From a virus, in IMG/VR virus record IMGVR_UViG_3300017963_000261, positions 1 through 64,000 of that record: DNA of 64,000 nt; one strand, written 5' to 3'. The notes beneath the pieces are model-generated. The model saw only the letters and a program-made list of their open reading frames with translations, made no database searches and was not told the DNA's origin. Below, in pieces: positions 48,985-58,279 of this stretch. Position 1 is the first letter of the stretch. Every line of letters begins with the position of its first letter. Made by a program: the position numbers and the translations under genes.

Positions 48985-51389
48985 TGGCCCGCAAGGACCA
49001 GCTCGCCCGCAAAAACATCACAGCGGATGCTAAACGGCTGGCGACGTTGCTGCGTGCCGCGACCAACGTCGGCAGTAGCGTGAGCAAGGCAAAGCGCCAC
49101 GATTTCCTTTCCTATGAACACGAGGATACGGTAGAGCAATCCCCCACCCGTGGCGACATCGTGGTGGCAAACAGCACGCCCGCCTGGGCTGCACTGGCGC
49201 ATCCGGGCGCGGGTTATGCGCTGATTCCTGATGCCAATGACATCACGTGGGACCAGACGCCGACCTGGACGGGACTGCATACCTGGGGCAACGTTGGTCC
49301 TCCGGCTATTCGTATCAGCATGGCCAGCGGCGACCCGCTGATGCAGTTGATCAGAGTCGGCCAAACCACGTTCGCGCTGGGCCTGGATGATGACGATAAC
49401 GACATATTCAAGATCAACTCGGCAGCCACGCTGGCTGACCCGTCTGACTTCGAGTTGGATACGTCGGGCAACGTCGAGATCGGCGGGGATTTCAACCTGC
49501 TCACGGGCAAGGGCATTATCCACGCCGACGGGGTGACAGCAGGCTACATATTGCGTGCTGATGGTACACGCTACATTCCAGCCAATCCGGCTACGACGCT
49601 GCCTATTGCGCCAGCGGCACAGGGTGACCTCATCGTGGCCGATGCTACGCCAGCGTGGAGCATCCTGACGTTGGCCGGGGGCGCAGGCTATGCATTGGTC
49701 TCAACGGCGACCACGGTCACGTGGGACCAGACGCCGACTTGGACGGGAACGCACTATTTCGGCGCGTCGGTAGGTGCGGGGCTGGAAATCACCATCGCCA
49801 GCGGCGACCCGATTATGCGGTGGGACATCGGCGGGACGGACAAATTTTGTGCAGGCGTGGATGACGACGACAGCGACAAGTTCAAAATCCACGGGGCGTC
49901 GTCGCTGGCGGCGAGTTCTGATTTTGAGCTGGACAGCTCAGGCAACGTCGAGATCGGCGGGGATTTCAACTTTCGTACAGGGAAAGGCATCACCCACGCG
50001 GACGGGGTGACGGCGGGCTGGGTGCTGGTATCGGATGGCACGCGCTATGTGCCCAGTGCTACGGGCGGGATGCCCACGCCCAGCGGGCAGGGCTACATTC
50101 TCCGCTCAGACGCCACGCCCGCCTTTGTCGAGTACCTGGCTAACACGAATGGCGCGATTCTCATTGGCGACGGCACGGACATCACCAGTGATACCACGCC
50201 GACCATTGCCGGGCTGACTACGTTCTCTGGTGGCTGGGTCGTCACAAATGGCGGCGGAACGGGCGACCTGGATGGCAATGACCTAATTATCGACCAAGAT
50301 GGCGATTCTTACCTGCACGCCAGCGGTGATGACGTGGTGGACCTCGTGCTGGCTGGTGCAAGCGGTGAGTTTGGTATTCACATCAACGGTGCTGAGGATA
50401 TTACCGTCACCGCGAACAGTCTTAATGTTCTATCAGGCAGCGTCATCGACTGCAACAGCGTGTTGGAGATACGTAGCCACGGTGACATCCAGAGCACAGG
50501 GGCCGACTTGCACAGCGCCACGCAGGGGGGATGGAGCGCGGATAGCAATCTGGCGATGCTCATCGACTCCGACAACAGCGGGACATCAGATTGGTTCAGT
50601 GTCTACCACGATGGTGTGGACCTGGATGCGGCCAGCCTGTTGTTCCGGGTGACAGAGGCACCCAAGGTGTTCGTGAACGATAATGCCAACTCCAAGATGG
50701 GCATCGGTCTGACTATCAATCAAGGCACAAACACGGACGAGGCGCTGGCGATAAAAAACTCAACGGTAGCCCACGGGATGACCAATGAGGCGGAGACTGA
50801 CACCTATTGGCTGGTGCAACCAGTCACGGCTACGGGCGGGGGCGGACTGGTGGTCGGCCTATCTGAAGTAGAGGTCGGTCTACGCTTGGCAGGCTACGCC
50901 ACCACGGCAGATACGACCAAGAACACGGGAAGTCTGGCAGCCGTCGAGATTGTGGCAGCCAAGAAGAGCGGGACCGGGATCGGGACGATGGGCACAGACG
51001 GCAATCTGCTGGCGATTGTGGATGATACAAGTACGGAGTTCATCTTTGATGCAGACGGCAGCGCATATGCCAATGTAGAGTGGGAGACGTTCGACCGCTA
51101 TGATGATGCTGCGCTACTCACAGCACTGGAGGCCGAGTACACGCGGCGCGATGTGATAGGTAGCACGTTCGGACAGTGGGCCAGGGAGCACCGGGATACC
51201 CTGCGTCGGGAGCGCATCATCGGGGCGGGTGGGATGCTCAATACCACGCGGCTTCTGATGCTGCACACGGGAGCTATCCGGCAGGTAGGGGAGGAGGCGC
51301 GGCGCGGCAAGGTGGACCGACAGCAGTTGCGCACCGAGGTGCAGGAACTCAAGCAGCAGATGCGCGCACTGTCGGCGGGAATGATGTAG
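48984..51389 (+). CDS. Repeat-containing tail fibre protein
   Basis: An 801-residue fibre. After a short N-terminal attachment helix come two copies of about 125 residues (from GDIVVANSTPAWAAL and GDLIVADATPAWSIL), each ending with TSGNVEIGGDFN or SSGNVEIGGDFN. The rest is glycine/threonine/aspartate-rich beta structure. The last 90 residues (NLLAIVDDTSTEFIFDADGS, then coiled coil TEVQELKQQMRALSAGM) resemble the C-terminal end of the next protein. The repeats are visible in DNA too. Confidence 0.72.
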   Translation: MARKDQLARKNITADAKRLATLLRAATNVGSSVSKAKRHDFLSYEHEDTVEQSPTRGDIVVANSTPAWAALAHPGAGYALIPDANDITWDQTPTWTGLHTWGNVGPPAIRISMASGDPLMQLIRVGQTTFALGLDDDDNDIFKINSAATLADPSDFELDTSGNVEIGGDFNLLTGKGIIHADGVTAGYILRADGTRYIPANPATTLPIAPAAQGDLIVADATPAWSILTLAGGAGYALVSTATTVTWDQTPTWTGTHYFGASVGAGLEITIASGDPIMRWDIGGTDKFCAGVDDDDSDKFKIHGASSLAASSDFELDSSGNVEIGGDFNFRTGKGITHADGVTAGWVLVSDGTRYVPSATGGMPTPSGQGYILRSDATPAFVEYLANTNGAILIGDGTDITSDTTPTIAGLTTFSGGWVVTNGGGTGDLDGNDLIIDQDGDSYLHASGDDVVDLVLAGASGEFGIHINGAEDITVTANSLNVLSGSVIDCNSVLEIRSHGDIQSTGADLHSATQGGWSADSNLAMLIDSDNSGTSDWFSVYHDGVDLDAASLLFRVTEAPKVFVNDNANSKMGIGLTINQGTNTDEALAIKNSTVAHGMTNEAETDTYWLVQPVTATGGGGLVVGLSEVEVGLRLAGYATTADTTKNTGSLAAVEIVAAKKSGTGIGTMGTDGNLLAIVDDTSTEFIFDADGSAYANVEWETFDRYDDAALLTALEAEYTRRDVIGSTFGQWAREHRDTLRRERIIGAGGMLNTTRLLMLHTGAIRQVGEEARRGKVDRQQLRTEVQELKQQMRALSAGMM
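49150..50010 (+). repeat. Tandem internal repeat of the tail fibre gene
   Basis: Two copies of about 390 bp (roughly 49150-49535 and 49622-50010) show the same order of motifs. The stretch GCAACGTCGAGATCGGCGGG followed by GATTTCAAC occurs in both, near 49470 and 49942. It reads in frame, so the protein has duplicated domains. Confidence 0.75.
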
Positions 51390-52861
51390 TGGCTGAGTAT
51401 TGGTGTGACCCCTCTGGCAACGATGGTGCAGCAGGCGACCAAGCGCACCCGTGGGAAACACCGCAAAAGGCCGCAGACACAGCGGGCGCGGGCGATACCG
51501 TCCACTTCAATGATGGCACCTACGAATTGACTGCCAGCGTTGACTTTGACACCAACAGTGGCGGGGCAGGTACCGAGATTACGTTCGAGGCCGTGAACTA
51601 TGGCTCGGCTATCTGGAACTGCACCGGCGCAATCCGGCCCATCGATTGCGACCAAGATTACCTCATTTTTCGTGGGCTGGTATTCGACGGAGATACGACG
51701 GCAAACCTGGGCGCGTTTTGCGTGTTCACGTCCAGCAACTATATCTATTTCTATGACTGTGAGTTTCGCAACACGTCTGGGCATCGTATCCGTATCAGTG
51801 GTGGGGGCAATTTCACCATTCACCGTTGCCTGTTTCACGCCGAGACGCACTGGGAGGACTATACACCGAACCGATCACAGGATGACGTATACATCTATGG
51901 CAACGCGGACGGGGTGACGATCACGGATTGCGAGATGTACCATAGCAATCACGTTGGTATAGCGATTGTAAACGCGGATAACATAACCGTGCAGCGATGT
52001 GAGATCCACGACCAGACCTCGCACGCATTCCAGGTAGGCGACAACGACAATGTAGGAACGTCTGACACCATCTTGATAGAGCGATGCCGGATGTACGAAA
52101 ACGGGTCCTGGCGCACGGCGGGAAAGGAAAATAAAGTCGGCGTGTTCTGTGAGTACGGATGCAGCAATGTCACCGTGCGGTTCAATATGATCTACAAGAA
52201 TGATGGGCCGGGGATACACGTTCGCGGCGATGCAACTGGACCGCTGTCATTTTACAACAACACGCTATATAGCAATTTGGAAGAACAGGTCAATGACTGG
52301 GGAGATATCCTGTTTGCCGATGAGGGCGGGGGTACGCCGACCATCAATCTCAAGAACAACTTGATTTACCACAACAAAAACGGCACGAGCAAGCACACGC
52401 TGATTATCGAGAACGGCATCGAGGGTGTGGGCAACATCGACGCTGACTATAACCTATACTATGACAGCACGGGCGAGCAGGAGATAGACCGCGATGGTAA
52501 CAGCTATGCCACCTATGCCGCGTATCAGGCCGCTGGCTACGAACCTAATAGCATAAGCGGCGATCCTGACTTTGAGGGTGCAGAGAGTGGCATCTTTGAG
52601 CTGCAACCGGGCAGCCCCGCTATCAATGCAGGCGTGGACGTGGGCTTGCCATACTATAGCACGGCCCCGGACATCGGCGCGCGGGAGACGTGGCCGAATC
52701 TGCTGGCTATCGTGGACCACACGAATACACGCTTCCTATTCCAGAAAAGCGGCTCGGCGTTGGCGCGCGTTGAGTGGACCACGTTCGAGAAACACGATGA
52801 CCTGGCGCTGTTGGCAGTGTTGGAGGCTGTGATGTTGGGGCTTTCTGAGGAGGCGATATGA
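51389..52861 (+). CDS. Right-handed beta-helix tailspike-like protein
   Basis: About 490 residues from GTG 51389. The body has successive parallel beta-helix turns (AGDTVHFNDGTYELTASVDF, FTIHRCLFHAETHWED, GVTITDCEMYHSNHVGIAIV, NITVQRCEIHDQTSHAFQVG, VTVRFNMIYKNDGPGIHVRG), as in polysaccharide-binding or -cleaving tailspikes of the DUF1565/NosD type. SPAINAGVDVGLPY closes it. The C-terminal NLLAIVDHTNTRFLFQKSGS resembles the preceding fibre, suggesting a shared attachment or trimerisation end. No catalytic residues assigned. Confidence 0.75.
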   Translation: MAEYWCDPSGNDGAAGDQAHPWETPQKAADTAGAGDTVHFNDGTYELTASVDFDTNSGGAGTEITFEAVNYGSAIWNCTGAIRPIDCDQDYLIFRGLVFDGDTTANLGAFCVFTSSNYIYFYDCEFRNTSGHRIRISGGGNFTIHRCLFHAETHWEDYTPNRSQDDVYIYGNADGVTITDCEMYHSNHVGIAIVNADNITVQRCEIHDQTSHAFQVGDNDNVGTSDTILIERCRMYENGSWRTAGKENKVGVFCEYGCSNVTVRFNMIYKNDGPGIHVRGDATGPLSFYNNTLYSNLEEQVNDWGDILFADEGGGTPTINLKNNLIYHNKNGTSKHTLIIENGIEGVGNIDADYNLYYDSTGEQEIDRDGNSYATYAAYQAAGYEPNSISGDPDFEGAESGIFELQPGSPAINAGVDVGLPYYSTAPDIGARETWPNLLAIVDHTNTRFLFQKSGSALARVEWTTFEKHDDLALLAVLEAVMLGLSEEAI

Positions 52862-53019
52862 CTGAACGGGACGTACAGGCATTGGGCGCGATATTGGCGC
52901 GCTGGCCGATGACGCCTGCCGAGGCACAGTTTGTGAATCGGGTACTGGCCGAGATGCGTGAATGGATAGCGGCCATCGAGCAGGCAGCACAAGAGGATGA
53001 GGAGGATGACGAACCATAG
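52858..53019 (+). CDS. Small acidic helical protein
   Basis: A 53-residue protein starting at ATGA overlapping the tailspike stop and ending inside the next gene. TERDVQALGAILARWPMTPA leads to an amphipathic helix, then the acidic tail QEDEEDDEP. Not recognised; the couplings on both sides support translation. Confidence 0.5.
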   Translation: MTERDVQALGAILARWPMTPAEAQFVNRVLAEMREWIAAIEQAAQEDEEDDEP

Positions 53020-54652
53020 TCCCTACCTCTACGGCTGCCACGATATCCCCGACTCTGAGCTTTTGGACGGGCGCGGCTGGGTACTCGTCACCGAGGCCAT
53101 AGGGCGCGACCCCGACGACCACGCCGGGGCGGACTATCGACACATTGCGGAGACGGTCATCGTGCGTCTGAACCACGGCTATGCCCCGGCAGGTACGATA
53201 CCGCAGTGGCGCTATTACGCCGACTTTGCACAGCGGTGCGCTAATTTTGTGGCGGCATCAGCAGGGTGCGACCTGTGGGTCATTGCGAACGAGCCAAATC
53301 ACGAACAAGAGCGCCCGGATGGCGTAATCATCCCTGCCCTGGACTATGCCGAGTGTTTCAACCTCTGCCGGGATGCCATCAAGCGAGTGGTTCCTGATGC
53401 CCAGGTCATCATTGCGGCTATCGCGCCCTGGAACGTGCAAACGGGCGACTGGCTACAATACTTTGTCGATGTGTTGGAGAACACGGAGCCGGACGGCATC
53501 GCCCTCCACTGTTACTCCCACGGCAGCGATCCGCTTCTGGTATTCTCCGAGCAGAAGATGGACCCGCCATACCAAGACCGCCGCTATCACTTTCGTGCCT
53601 ACCAGGACTTTCTCGACGCTGTACCGCACTGTTGGCGGGACTTGCCCGTCTATATCACAGAAGCGAATCAGAACGACCCGTGGGAGAACGTCAACCGGGG
53701 ATGGGTGCAGAATGCATACTATGAGGTCAACGAGTGGAACAGCTACGCCGACCACCAGACCATACGCTGCCTGTGTCTCTATCGCTGGCAGCACGACCAG
53801 TGGGCGTTCGCGGATAAGGGTGGCGTGATAGACGACCTATGGGACGCAATGGAACAGGGTTACACCTGGACGGACGATAACGGGGGGAATGGAGGTGATG
53901 AGATGCCCATCGAACTACAGAATGGCGGCTTTGAGGGCGGCTTTTGCTATTGGGACGGTGTCGGGGAATTGGAAGTCGGCCTGGGCTGGGAACCGTGGTA
54001 CGATGAGGGGGGCGGCAGGCACCGGCCTGAGTACAAGCCGGAATGTGCGGGCGTGGGGTCCTCTAGGGTATATGAAGGCCAGTACGCACAAAAGATGTTC
54101 ACCACCTATGCGCCGCATTTTGCCGGGCTGCGGCAAGTCGTGGACCTACAACCCGCCATCGATGCGGGCGAGATAGCGGTGGGCGACTGGCTGCGCTTCT
54201 CCGGGCGGGTGTGGGTGTGGACCAGCGACGAGGACAACCCGGACGTGAGCGCAAAGCCGGGGTTGTACTACGTGGCCCTGGGCAGCAACGGGTGGGGCGA
54301 CACCGGGCCGCAGAACTTCCAGACGGGATGGGGCAAGGCGTTCGTGGACCAATACGACCAGTGGCTAGAGGTCGAGCGCGTCTTTGAGGTGTGGTCATCT
54401 CAAGTCTGCTTGTTCACGTTGGGATACCCGCATTACGGCGTCAAGCACAACGATAGCTATTGGGACGCGCTCACGCTAGAGGTGTACCACCACGGCGAAC
54501 AGCCAGAACCACCGCCCGAACCGCCGCCCGAACCGCCAGAGCCAGGAGAGTGCAACGCGCTCACGTACCAGGAGACGGTGGACGCTGTGGAGGAGGGCGT
54601 GCTATCTGTGCTAGCCGATGGGCTGTGGCTCAAGGCGGTGACGCCGGAATGA
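52997..54652 (+). CDS. Clan A glycoside hydrolase with C-terminal beta domain and linker
   Basis: A 551-residue protein. Residues about 10-285 form a TIM-barrel glycosidase: the acid/base Glu in LWVIANEPNHEQ (about residues 93-104) and the nucleophile in LPVYITEANQNDP (about E221), the layout of GH5/GH39-like clan A enzymes. About 300-495 is a jelly-roll, carbohydrate-binding type domain (NGGFEGGFCYWDGV). A PEPPPEPPPEPPEPGE linker and a final helix follow. Start may be ATG 52997 or 53006. It could be a lysin or a virion-bound depolymerase. Confidence 0.78.
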   Translation: MRRMTNHSPYLYGCHDIPDSELLDGRGWVLVTEAIGRDPDDHAGADYRHIAETVIVRLNHGYAPAGTIPQWRYYADFAQRCANFVAASAGCDLWVIANEPNHEQERPDGVIIPALDYAECFNLCRDAIKRVVPDAQVIIAAIAPWNVQTGDWLQYFVDVLENTEPDGIALHCYSHGSDPLLVFSEQKMDPPYQDRRYHFRAYQDFLDAVPHCWRDLPVYITEANQNDPWENVNRGWVQNAYYEVNEWNSYADHQTIRCLCLYRWQHDQWAFADKGGVIDDLWDAMEQGYTWTDDNGGNGGDEMPIELQNGGFEGGFCYWDGVGELEVGLGWEPWYDEGGGRHRPEYKPECAGVGSSRVYEGQYAQKMFTTYAPHFAGLRQVVDLQPAIDAGEIAVGDWLRFSGRVWVWTSDEDNPDVSAKPGLYYVALGSNGWGDTGPQNFQTGWGKAFVDQYDQWLEVERVFEVWSSQVCLFTLGYPHYGVKHNDSYWDALTLEVYHHGEQPEPPPEPPPEPPEPGECNALTYQETVDAVEEGVLSVLADGLWLKAVTPE

Positions 54653-55356
54653 GACGCTTACTACTGGCCCTGCTCTGCGTACTGTTGCCTGCCAGCGTGG
54701 CCCAAGCACAGCAACCGGGCATCGTCGTGTTCGAGTTCGCGGACGGACACGAGTCGCACTACACCATTGCCCGACCGCCGTTCAGGGCGCGTGGCTGGAC
54801 AGGCGTGGCGGCCATCAACCCATCGAACGTGGGGCAGCCGGGCCGGTTGACGGAGGACCAATTGCGGCGGCTCTACAACGTGGATGGATGGGACGTGATG
54901 AGCCACGGATGGACGCACGAGGACCCTACGCTGATGACGCCAGAGGAACTGGATGAACACTTGCGCCTGTCCCACGACTGGCTACTCGACCACGAGTTCA
55001 CCCGCAGCGCCCGGCACTATGGCCCGCCGCTGGGCTGTGACGCCAGGGTGCGCGAGGCGGCTACTGAATACTACGACCTGATCCGGCATTTTGGCGAGTG
55101 CAAGCGGCTACCGGAAGGGTATGATTATCGGCAGACCGGCGTACACGATGCCATCCCGTGGCACAGGATACGACGCCGGATAGACGCGGTGACGGACAGC
55201 GACCAGGCGCTACTTCTGACGTTCCATCAGCTTGTCGAGGGCGATGCCGGGGGCGGCCAAACGTCCAGGGCGCGATTCGGCCAGGTCATTCGCTACGTGG
55301 AGCGCCGGGGGCTGCGCGTGGCGACGTTCAGCGACTTGCTGGTAACAGCCGAGTAA
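54649..55356 (+). CDS. Secreted polysaccharide deacetylase (NodB-like)
   Basis: About 235 residues with a Sec signal peptide (MRRLLLALLCVLLPASVAQA, cleavage after AQA). The NodB features are VVFEFADGHES in place of the usual TFDDG, and MSHGWTHEDP, the SHxxxH metal site. RVATFSDLL ends the barrel. The first Asp of the usual DD pair is replaced (FADG), so activity should be tested. It follows the glycosidase and precedes the holins, suggesting cell-wall work. Confidence 0.8.
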   Translation: MRRLLLALLCVLLPASVAQAQQPGIVVFEFADGHESHYTIARPPFRARGWTGVAAINPSNVGQPGRLTEDQLRRLYNVDGWDVMSHGWTHEDPTLMTPEELDEHLRLSHDWLLDHEFTRSARHYGPPLGCDARVREAATEYYDLIRHFGECKRLPEGYDYRQTGVHDAIPWHRIRRRIDAVTDSDQALLLTFHQLVEGDAGGGQTSRARFGQVIRYVERRGLRVATFSDLLVTAE

Positions 55357-55387
55357 CAGGAGGGGGCAGACTCTAGGAATTTTTTGA

Positions 55388-55416
55388 CTGACTAGCGGCG
55401 CGTTTTGTGGTATAAT
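55388..55416 (+). promoter_or_regulatory. Promoter for the holin-like genes
   Basis: TATAAT (55411-55416) within GTGGTATAATGG, with CTGACT (55388-55393) at 17 bp as -35. A TTGACT further upstream has 21 bp spacing. The start is about 20 nt before ATG 55441. Confidence 0.7.
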
Positions 55417-55440
55417 GGTAGAAACGCGCTGAGGTGGACA

Positions 55441-55713
55441 ATGGGCGACAACGCAGAACGCATCGACATATCGTGGATTGGCGGGGCGATGGCTCGCCTG
55501 GAGAGTGACCTGGGGGAAATCAAGCTGCACCTGGCCGAGATGAATGGGTCCGTGCGAAACAACACAACCGAGATGGCCGTCAATGTGCAGCGATGGGAGA
55601 GCCACGTTGAGGAACACCGGCGCGAGTGCCGGTATCACGGCCTGATTAGCATTCTGGCTGCTGTGGTGGCTGGGCTGCTAGCGGGGTTTGTCGTGCATTG
55701 GTTAGGAGGATAG
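55441..55713 (+). CDS. Hemolysin XhlA/holin-like protein
   Basis: A 90-residue protein: an amphipathic coiled-coil part (MARLESDLGEIKLHLAEMNG, NTTEMAVNVQRWESHVEEHR) and one C-terminal membrane span (LISILAAVVAGLLAGFVVHW). This is the XhlA-like plan of holin-associated proteins. GAGGTGG lies before ATG 55441. It has its own promoter and is followed by a two-span protein. Confidence 0.75.
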   Translation: MGDNAERIDISWIGGAMARLESDLGEIKLHLAEMNGSVRNNTTEMAVNVQRWESHVEEHRRECRYHGLISILAAVVAGLLAGFVVHWLGG

Positions 55714-55714
55714 A

Positions 55715-55948
55715 ATGAGAATGACAAAAGAACTTGCGATTGTGCTGGTGGATATTGTCGTGGCGCTGGTCGGCCACTTTGGAGCCAAATACCTGGCCCC
55801 GGACATTCACGAGGATGTGATATTCGTCATCGGTGTAGCGCAGCCTGCGGTGTTGCTGTGGATTGGCTACCTGTACGCCAACCGCAAGGTGCGCGAGGTG
55901 CGGGCCGCCATTGATACGTGGGCGGCACAGATGAGGCGGGGTAAGTAA
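55715..55948 (+). CDS. Two-span holin-like membrane protein
   Basis: A 77-residue protein with two hydrophobic segments (LAIVLVDIVVALVGHFG and VIFVIGVAQPAVLLWIGYLY) and a basic tail. GGAGGATAG lies before the ATG. Size and layout match small holins that open the membrane at lysis. It is the last rightward gene before the terminator. Confidence 0.7.
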   Translation: MRMTKELAIVLVDIVVALVGHFGAKYLAPDIHEDVIFVIGVAQPAVLLWIGYLYANRKVREVRAAIDTWAAQMRRGK

Positions 55949-55973
55949 AAGGCCCCGCCGTGGGCGCGGGGCC
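55947..55973 (-). terminator. Terminator at the convergence of both transcription arms
   Basis: GGCCCCGC (55951-55958) pairs with GCGGGGCC (55966-55973). In the leftward direction the stem is followed by TTTTAC, a usable terminator. In the rightward direction there is no T run, so it mainly ends the minus-strand operon. Confidence 0.75.
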
Positions 55974-56063
55974 AGGGTATCACCTCCTCTCTATTCTATC
56001 GACCGTGCTGCTTCCTCTATGTCACTCTGATATGGTATCCAGGCAACAGAGATAGCGTGTTTG

Positions 56064-56459
56064 CTACCCGCCTCGTGCATGATACATTCTTGGTCGCCTT
56101 GGTTCCAGCATCCGGCACTGATAGGGACGCTGTTCAGCGGGCAACTGGCAGCCGCGTTCGCCCAAAAGCACACAGCGCCCACCCCATCCAGCATTATATA
56201 GTCGTCGCTTGTCCTCGTCGGTGCGAGGGCGCACATAATATGCTGCGCCCAGATGTTCAGGGTCATCATAGTCTAGGTTGCGTGGGTCGCCCTCCCACCA
56301 GTCAACGACGTATGTGCCCGACTGGAAGCATTGGGTCAATGCCTCTCGAAGTGTGGGAGCAGGAAACAGACGGAACACATCATCAGGCATCATACAGCCT
56401 GACAGCCACTTGCAGCACGCTCCGCCGCATTGGGCACAAAGTTGATGATTCTCGTTCAT
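56064..56459 (-). CDS. CxxCxxxCC zinc/iron-chelating domain protein (YkgJ-like)
   Basis: A 131-residue protein with CAQCGGACCKWLSGCMMPDD near the start and GRCVLLGERGCQLPAEQRPY followed by QCRMLEP later, the cysteine pattern of YkgJ-type proteins that bind Fe-S or zinc. ATG 56459 is preceded by AAGGGAGAGACAGACG, a variant of the operon's repeated ribosome site. Role in the phage unknown. Confidence 0.78.
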   Translation of the reverse strand: MNENHQLCAQCGGACCKWLSGCMMPDDVFRLFPAPTLREALTQCFQSGTYVVDWWEGDPRNLDYDDPEHLGAAYYVRPRTDEDKRRLYNAGWGGRCVLLGERGCQLPAEQRPYQCRMLEPRRPRMYHARGG

Positions 56460-56559
56460 CGTCTGTCTCTCCCTTCTCTTGCCCGCGCTCCATCTGGCAG
56501 TGCAGGCATTCAACTGGTCCGTCGGGCGACGCGTAGCCGTAGCCGCCGCCCTGGATGGT

Positions 56560-57873
56560 TTATGCGTCTAGCGCGGCCAGGGCATCCCCTAGCGAGCCCT
56601 GATAGTCGTGAATATCATCCACGCCCAGCATTTGATGGACGGCAACGCTGGGGGACAATTCCATCACGGCCAAGCTCTCATACCAGACAGCCGCGCCCTT
56701 CTCTGTGTCTACCCAGTGTTTGTTGCGGGCGTGGGAATGGGCATAGATGCGAATCAGCGCAGCGGCATCGTCCTTCTCGCCTGGGAAGTCGGCTACATGG
56801 TCATAGCCGATAGCCTTGTGAACGTCCAAATCGGTGAGGGCCATCGTATTCTTGGCCCAGTCCCAGAATCGCTTTTGCGTGGCGCGGTCCTTGATCCAGT
56901 GGTCGCCATCATCGGGCACGGTCGGCTGTTCGGCCATCTTGGCCTCGCCCTGCTTGACCAGTTCGGCAGGGTCTTTGCCAACACCCGCCAACTTAGCGCG
57001 GGGCTGCGGCGGCTGTTCGGCTTCATAGAGCGGTTCGCCATCGTAGTCGATGTCCTCATACAAGAACTGGCCATCATCGCTCAACTCACCTACAATTTCT
57101 CCAGTCATCTCGTCGATGAGAACAGCAGGGGCGTCCCCGTCACCTTGCCCTGGTTCCAAGAGTGCAGGGCCTTCGATGCGTTCACGGTCCCGGCGCTTTG
57201 CGGCCTCGAACTCCAACATCAGGCGCTCGTCCGTCAGTTCGAGCTTGATGAGCGAATGTTCCATGGCAGCACGCCTGTCCTTGATAGGAACACCGATGCG
57301 CGTATCCTCACGCCATAACTTGAACGGCCTGCCGGTCAGTGGTTCCCACTGCACCAGCTTGCCCGCGATTGTGGCGATATCGTTCCAGCTATGGGTCTCC
57401 AAGGTTACAAGGCCGATATAGCCAGCTTCCCACAATTCAGGCAAGATGATCTCTAGGCGGCCAACGGGCTTGAGGGGGCAGTCGGGGCAACGATTCTCTG
57501 TGTCCTTGAATTTCTTGTCACAAATGCGATGCCCGTGGCGGTGGCGGTTGCCCTCTATCCAGTCCACAATCACGTCGCCGTTGCATCGCACCTTGCAAAG
57601 CCCGTTTTGCCCGTACAGCTCGCGCCAGCTAGAGAAGCATTGTTCCATCTTGTCGTAAGGCAAGTACACCCTATCGAGCACTTGTGGCTCTGGTCCGTAG
57701 GCATCCTCAAATGCCTGGAGCAGAGCCGCATCATCCTTGGCAGGATCAAAGCGAAAGTATTCCAGGTCGCTCAATCCTTCGCTTTTGGGCGCGCCCTTCT
57801 TGAGCTTGCCCAACGTCTTGAATCGGGATGTTACATCTTCCCGGCGGCTCACGCCGATGATTCCTGGTTCCAT
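56560..57873 (-). CDS. Putative recombination directionality factor (gp3-like)
   Basis: A 437-residue protein. The N-terminal part (GIIGVSRREDVTSRFKTLGK, ...RVYLPYDKMEQCFSSWREL, CDKKFKDTENRCPDCPLKP with a Cys cluster) resembles the gp3-like directionality factors that work with serine integrases. The C-terminal 170 residues have two helical parts (DHWIKDRATQKRFWDWAKNT, KDDAAALIRIYAHSHAR), as in other phage replication-associated proteins. No integrase is in this window, so the call is tentative. AAAGGAGAGACACT precedes the ATG. Confidence 0.5.
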   Translation of the reverse strand: MEPGIIGVSRREDVTSRFKTLGKLKKGAPKSEGLSDLEYFRFDPAKDDAALLQAFEDAYGPEPQVLDRVYLPYDKMEQCFSSWRELYGQNGLCKVRCNGDVIVDWIEGNRHRHGHRICDKKFKDTENRCPDCPLKPVGRLEIILPELWEAGYIGLVTLETHSWNDIATIAGKLVQWEPLTGRPFKLWREDTRIGVPIKDRRAAMEHSLIKLELTDERLMLEFEAAKRRDRERIEGPALLEPGQGDGDAPAVLIDEMTGEIVGELSDDGQFLYEDIDYDGEPLYEAEQPPQPRAKLAGVGKDPAELVKQGEAKMAEQPTVPDDGDHWIKDRATQKRFWDWAKNTMALTDLDVHKAIGYDHVADFPGEKDDAAALIRIYAHSHARNKHWVDTEKGAAVWYESLAVMELSPSVAVHQMLGVDDIHDYQGSLGDALAALDA

Positions 57874-57885
57874 AGTGTCTCTCCT

Positions 57886-58230
57886 TTACAAGTCGTATAG
57901 TTCCGCGATAGCAGCATCGGCGGTCAACACGCGGCGGGGTTCAGTCGGGGCGAATAGCGCCTTGAGTTCGTCGGGCAGATTGTGGACGATGTTGGGAAAG
58001 TCGGCAAATTGGCGCTCGTAGTGTCCGGCGCTTATGAAGTCTCTTCCCTTGCAGATGGCGCACTCTGCCCAGTCCACGCTCACCTGATGTTCCTCGCTCC
58101 ATCGGCCCTGGTGTATGACCTTGCCACCGCAGTCGTTACAAACGTAATGCTCCTCCAGTTGAGCGTAGGTGACAAGCCTAGCGCCTACTGTGCATCCATC
58201 CCTCGTAAAATCCCGTGTGTGTGGTAGCAT
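57886..58230 (-). CDS. Small zinc-binding protein
   Basis: A 114-residue protein with CNDCGGKVIHQG and CAICKGRDFIS, four cysteines in two CxxC pairs that should bind zinc. The C-terminal half is helical (NLPDELKALFAPTE). AAAGGGAGACAC lies before ATG 58230. Not recognised further. Confidence 0.6.
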   Translation of the reverse strand: MLPHTRDFTRDGCTVGARLVTYAQLEEHYVCNDCGGKVIHQGRWSEEHQVSVDWAECAICKGRDFISAGHYERQFADFPNIVHNLPDELKALFAPTEPRRVLTADAAIAELYDL

Positions 58231-58279
58231 TGTCGGTGTCTCCCTTTGCCCGCCCGCCCACCCTCCTGTGTTTGTGTGA

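Noticed and set aside
55991-56269. A 92-residue minus-strand frame near the convergence point
   Set aside because: It overlaps most of the YkgJ-like gene, which has the better cysteine pattern and ribosome site.
56510-56560. In-frame continuation of the 56560 gene past its TAA into a Gly/Tyr-rich, CxxC-containing peptide
   Set aside because: The frame goes on (GGGYGYASPDGPVECLHCQM), but it soon runs into the next gene in another frame, has no start codon of its own and has no defined end. Too weak to call.
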